A DNA stretch of 15,737 bases from Thioalkalivibrio sp. (GTDB taxonomy: Bacteria > Pseudomonadota > Gammaproteobacteria > Ectothiorhodospirales > Ectothiorhodospiraceae). Under the pieces are notes generated by a model. The model was not told the DNA's origin. It made no database searches and saw nothing but the letters and a program-made list of their open reading frames with translations. Every line of letters begins with the position of its first letter. Within the stretch, counting starts at the first letter, position 1. The DNA is taken from assembly GCA_007120575.1 (NCBI GenBank), contig SKNJ01000302.1, forward strand, positions 1-15,737. Direction: 5' to 3'. Below, one piece after another: positions 14,832-15,737 of the stretch. Made by a program: the position numbers and the translations under genes.

Positions 14832-15737
14832 TCAATCGACCCCGTAATACTCACGGTACCACTCCACGAATCGCGCGACCCCGGTCTCCACCGGCGTCGA
14901 CGGCGTGTAGCCGGTGTCGCGCGTCAGATCAGTGATGTCGGCCCAGGTATCCGGCACATCCCCCGGTTGCAGCGGCAACAGGTTCTTGTGCGCGGTGCGT
15001 CCCAGGCAGGACTCCAGCACCTCGATATAGCGCAACAACTCGACCGCCTGCTGGTTGCCGATATTGTAGATCCGCCACGGGGCCACGCTGCAGCCCGGAT
15101 CCCGCCGTGCGCCGGACCAGTCGGGGTCGGGGGTGGCAACGCGGTCCAGGGTGCGCAGCACGCCCTCGACAATGTCGTCGATATAAGTGAAGTCGCGGCG
15201 GTGGCGACCGTGATTGAACACGTCGATCGGTTCGCCGGCCACGATCCGGTCGGCGAACCGGAACAGGGCCATGTCCGGGCGGCTCCAGGGCCCATACACG
15301 GTAAAGAACCGCAGGCCGGTGGTCGGCAGCGCGTAGAGGTGGCTATAGGTGTGGGCCATCAGCTCGTTGGCCTTCTTGCTGGCCGCATACAGGCTGATCG
15401 GATGATCCACGTTGTCATGCACCGAGAACGGCATGCGGGTATTCGCCCCGTACACCGAACTGGAACTGGCATACACCAGGTGCTCGACCCCGTACTGACG
15501 GCAGCCCTCCAGCACATTGCCGAAACCGACCAGATTGCTGTCGACGTAGGCCGCCGGATTCTCCAGCGAATAACGCACCCCGACCTGGGCTGCCAGGTTC
15601 ACCACACGCTGCGGGCGATATTCGCGGAATACCCGCTCGAGGGTCGGACGATCGGCGATATCGACGCGTTCCTCGGCGAAACCGGCATGGTCCGTCACCC
15701 GCGCCAGGCGTGCCTCCTTCAGGGCCACGTCGTAGTA
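14832..15737 (-). CDS. Nucleotide-sugar epimerase, UDP-glucuronate 4-epimerase type (cut by window edge)
   Basis: This extended short-chain dehydrogenase/reductase most resembles enzymes that convert UDP-glucuronate to UDP-galacturonate with bound NAD for capsule, O-antigen or exopolysaccharide. The frame is open to the right edge; the first visible residues [14 protein letters not shown] match a point about 35-40 residues into the family. The start and the NAD-binding GxxGxxG therefore lie outside. The remaining 301 codons show [11 protein letters not shown], the catalytic SSSSVYG and YAASK (YxxxK), and the substrate region [20 protein letters not shown] at 15728 is in frame but is not the true start. 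Related epimerases such as UDP-glucose or UDP-N-acetylglucosamine 4-epimerase cannot be fully excluded. It ends 100 bases before ruvB. Confidence 0.85.
   Translation of the reverse strand, partial: YYDVALKEARLARVTDHAGFAEERVDIADRPTLERVFREYRPQRVVNLAAQVGVRYSLENPAAYVDSNLVGFGNVLEGCRQYGVEHLVYASSSSVYGANTRMPFSVHDNVDHPISLYAASKKANELMAHTYSHLYALPTTGLRFFTVYGPWSRPDMALFRFADRIVAGEPIDVFNHGRHRRDFTYIDDIVEGVLRTLDRVATPDPDWSGARRDPGCSVAPWRIYNIGNQQAVELLRYIEVLESCLGRTAHKNLLPLQPGDVPDTWADITDLTRDTGYTPSTPVETGVARFVEWYREYYGVD

Overview
The window is an ordinary-looking chromosomal segment of a high-GC gammaproteobacterium. All 17 protein genes and both tRNA genes lie on the minus strand, so transcription runs from right to left. 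The gene order resembles the ruvB-ybgC-tolQRAB-pal-cpoB-queE-queC-tRNA-Lys block known from pseudomonads and relatives. The GC-rich, acidic proteins and a YeeE/YedE sulfur-compound permease would fit a sulfur-oxidising, halophilic lineage such as the Ectothiorhodospiraceae. That placement is inference from style and was not tested.

Right part, read right to left. A nucleotide-sugar epimerase (UDP-glucuronate 4-epimerase type) is cut by the right edge. It is followed by ruvB (Holliday-junction motor), ybgC (acyl-CoA thioesterase), tolQ, tolR, tolA, tolB, pal and cpoB. The last seven form the Tol-Pal envelope-constriction operon. queE and queC (7-deazaguanine/queuosine precursor synthesis) follow with overlapping or touching start and stop codons, so the operon appears to continue through them. 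tolQ and tolA start with GTG. A perfect 11-bp hairpin followed by a short T run lies inside the first 50 bases of cpoB and looks like an attenuator.

Middle. A YeeE/YedE-family inner-membrane permease gene lies between queC and tRNA-Lys(UUU), followed by two hairpins. tRNA-Lys ends at a terminator-like hairpin. tRNA-Leu(UAG) then follows with a possible stable-RNA promoter of its own.

Left part. The protein-quality-control cluster tig-clpP-clpX-lon encodes the ribosome-bound chaperone trigger factor, the ClpP peptidase, its ClpX unfoldase and the Lon protease. lon is cut by the left edge; its first 499 codons are visible. A near-consensus heat-shock (sigma-32) promoter lies between clpX and lon. 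The clpX leader has an inverted repeat whose right-hand arm is duplicated next to the start codon.

No mobile element, CRISPR array, prophage or clearly new system was seen. The most interesting points are regulatory: the lon heat-shock promoter, the cpoB hairpin and the clpX leader. Three contextual points also stand out: the permease beside a tRNA-Lys known elsewhere as an integration hotspot, the epimerase directly upstream of ruvB, and the tRNA-Leu/tig arrangement. No gap longer than about 150 bases lacks a gene.
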